From contig CALMII010000039.1 of assembly GCA_937864115.1 (NCBI GenBank), positions 93,686 through 157,685 on the forward strand: 64,000 bases of DNA, in the 5' to 3' direction. Source of the stretch: an uncultured Steroidobacter sp. (lineage in GTDB: Bacteria; Pseudomonadota; Gammaproteobacteria; Steroidobacterales; Steroidobacteraceae). The translations under genes were made by a program, and so were the position numbers. The stretch's first letter is position 1; each line of letters starts with the position of its first letter. Shown here one piece after another: positions 63,836 to 64,000 of this stretch. A model generated the notes under the pieces. The model searched no databases and was not told the DNA's origin. It saw only the letters and a list, made by a program, of their open reading frames with translations.

Positions 63836-64000
63836 ATGACGCGCAGCCCCGACCTGATTGAATGGCATCCCGCGAGCTGGCAGAGCAAGGCCGCGGCCCA
63901 GCAGCCCACCTATCGCGACAAGGCCGCGCTCGATGGCGTCGTTGCCGAACTGTCGAGGTTGCCGCCGATCGTCGTGTCGTGGGAAATCGAATCGCTCAAG
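63836..64000 (+). CDS. Class II 3-deoxy-7-phosphoheptulonate synthase, 3' end missing
   Basis: Only the first 55 codons are present. The N-terminus (LIEWHPASWQSKAAAQQPTY, then ALDGVVAELSRLPPIVVSWE) matches the plant-like class II DAHP synthases, which start aromatic amino acid biosynthesis from erythrose 4-phosphate and phosphoenolpyruvate. The gene continues beyond the window. It is divergent from the lysine-degradation pair across 164 bp, with TAGGAT near 63790 as a weak -10 candidate. Confidence 0.85.
   Translation, partial: MTRSPDLIEWHPASWQSKAAAQQPTYRDKAALDGVVAELSRLPPIVVSWEIESLK

Overview
The window is a GC-rich chromosomal segment (roughly 60-65 % GC by eye) from a gammaproteobacterium. 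The evidence is a RelA-type alarmone synthetase with a degenerate hydrolase domain, the ruvCAB-ybgC-tolQRAB-pal-cpoB-queE-queC-tRNA-Lys order, a fused aspartokinase/homoserine dehydrogenase heading thrABC, and HrpA, CreD and MsrPQ. The Xanthomonadales/Nevskiales/Steroidobacteraceae neighbourhood is my best guess; no 16S gene is present to settle it. GTG and TTG starts are common, and many neighbouring genes overlap by ATGA, TGATG or GTGA.

Layout. 1-2.8 kb: end of sucB, then lpdA and a DUF2007 gene. 2.9-6.1 kb: APC permease and a two-gene ABC system. 6.2-8.3 kb: relA (minus). 8.5-17.6 kb: Holliday junction resolution (ruvCAB), the Tol-Pal envelope machine, queuosine/7-deazaguanine genes and tRNA-Lys. 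17.9-24.7 kb: an ExeA-like ATPase fused to an FHA domain, thrABC and a NERD-domain membrane protein. 24.8-35.7 kb: accessory genes (an unrecognised secreted or anchored protein, M20 peptidase, TatD, TPR protein, YgjP-like protease, KynA, MsrPQ, CreD, tandem GFA). 35.8-46.7 kb: metabolism (MaoC-like/enoyl-CoA hydratase pair, AcnA, MnmA, NudJ, PurB, FumC, NudL, MazG). 46.9-54 kb: envelope proteins with a PhoPQ-like two-component system, then HrpA. 54.2-60.9 kb: acyltransferase, LytTR/LytS-type two-component pair, beta-lactamase-fold hydrolase, and a PadR regulator with its membrane partner. 61-64 kb: saccharopine dehydrogenase-family protein with ALDH7, diverging from the start of a class II DAHP synthase gene.

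The most striking non-coding signal is a set of at least fourteen palindromic elements, nearly all placed within about 25 bp of a stop codon and often filling the gap to the next start codon. Ten of them are hairpins whose two arms are themselves built from short tandem repeats with a fixed period: 7 bp (CTGGCNN), 9 bp (GTGACGNNN, CACGGAGNN, GGGAACACN) or about 10 bp (CCGCAAAANN). Four others are a different, double-hairpin family. Some elements supply the last codons and the stop of the gene they follow (ABC ATPase, MsrQ, MazG). No insertion sequence, prophage, CRISPR array or rRNA was seen.
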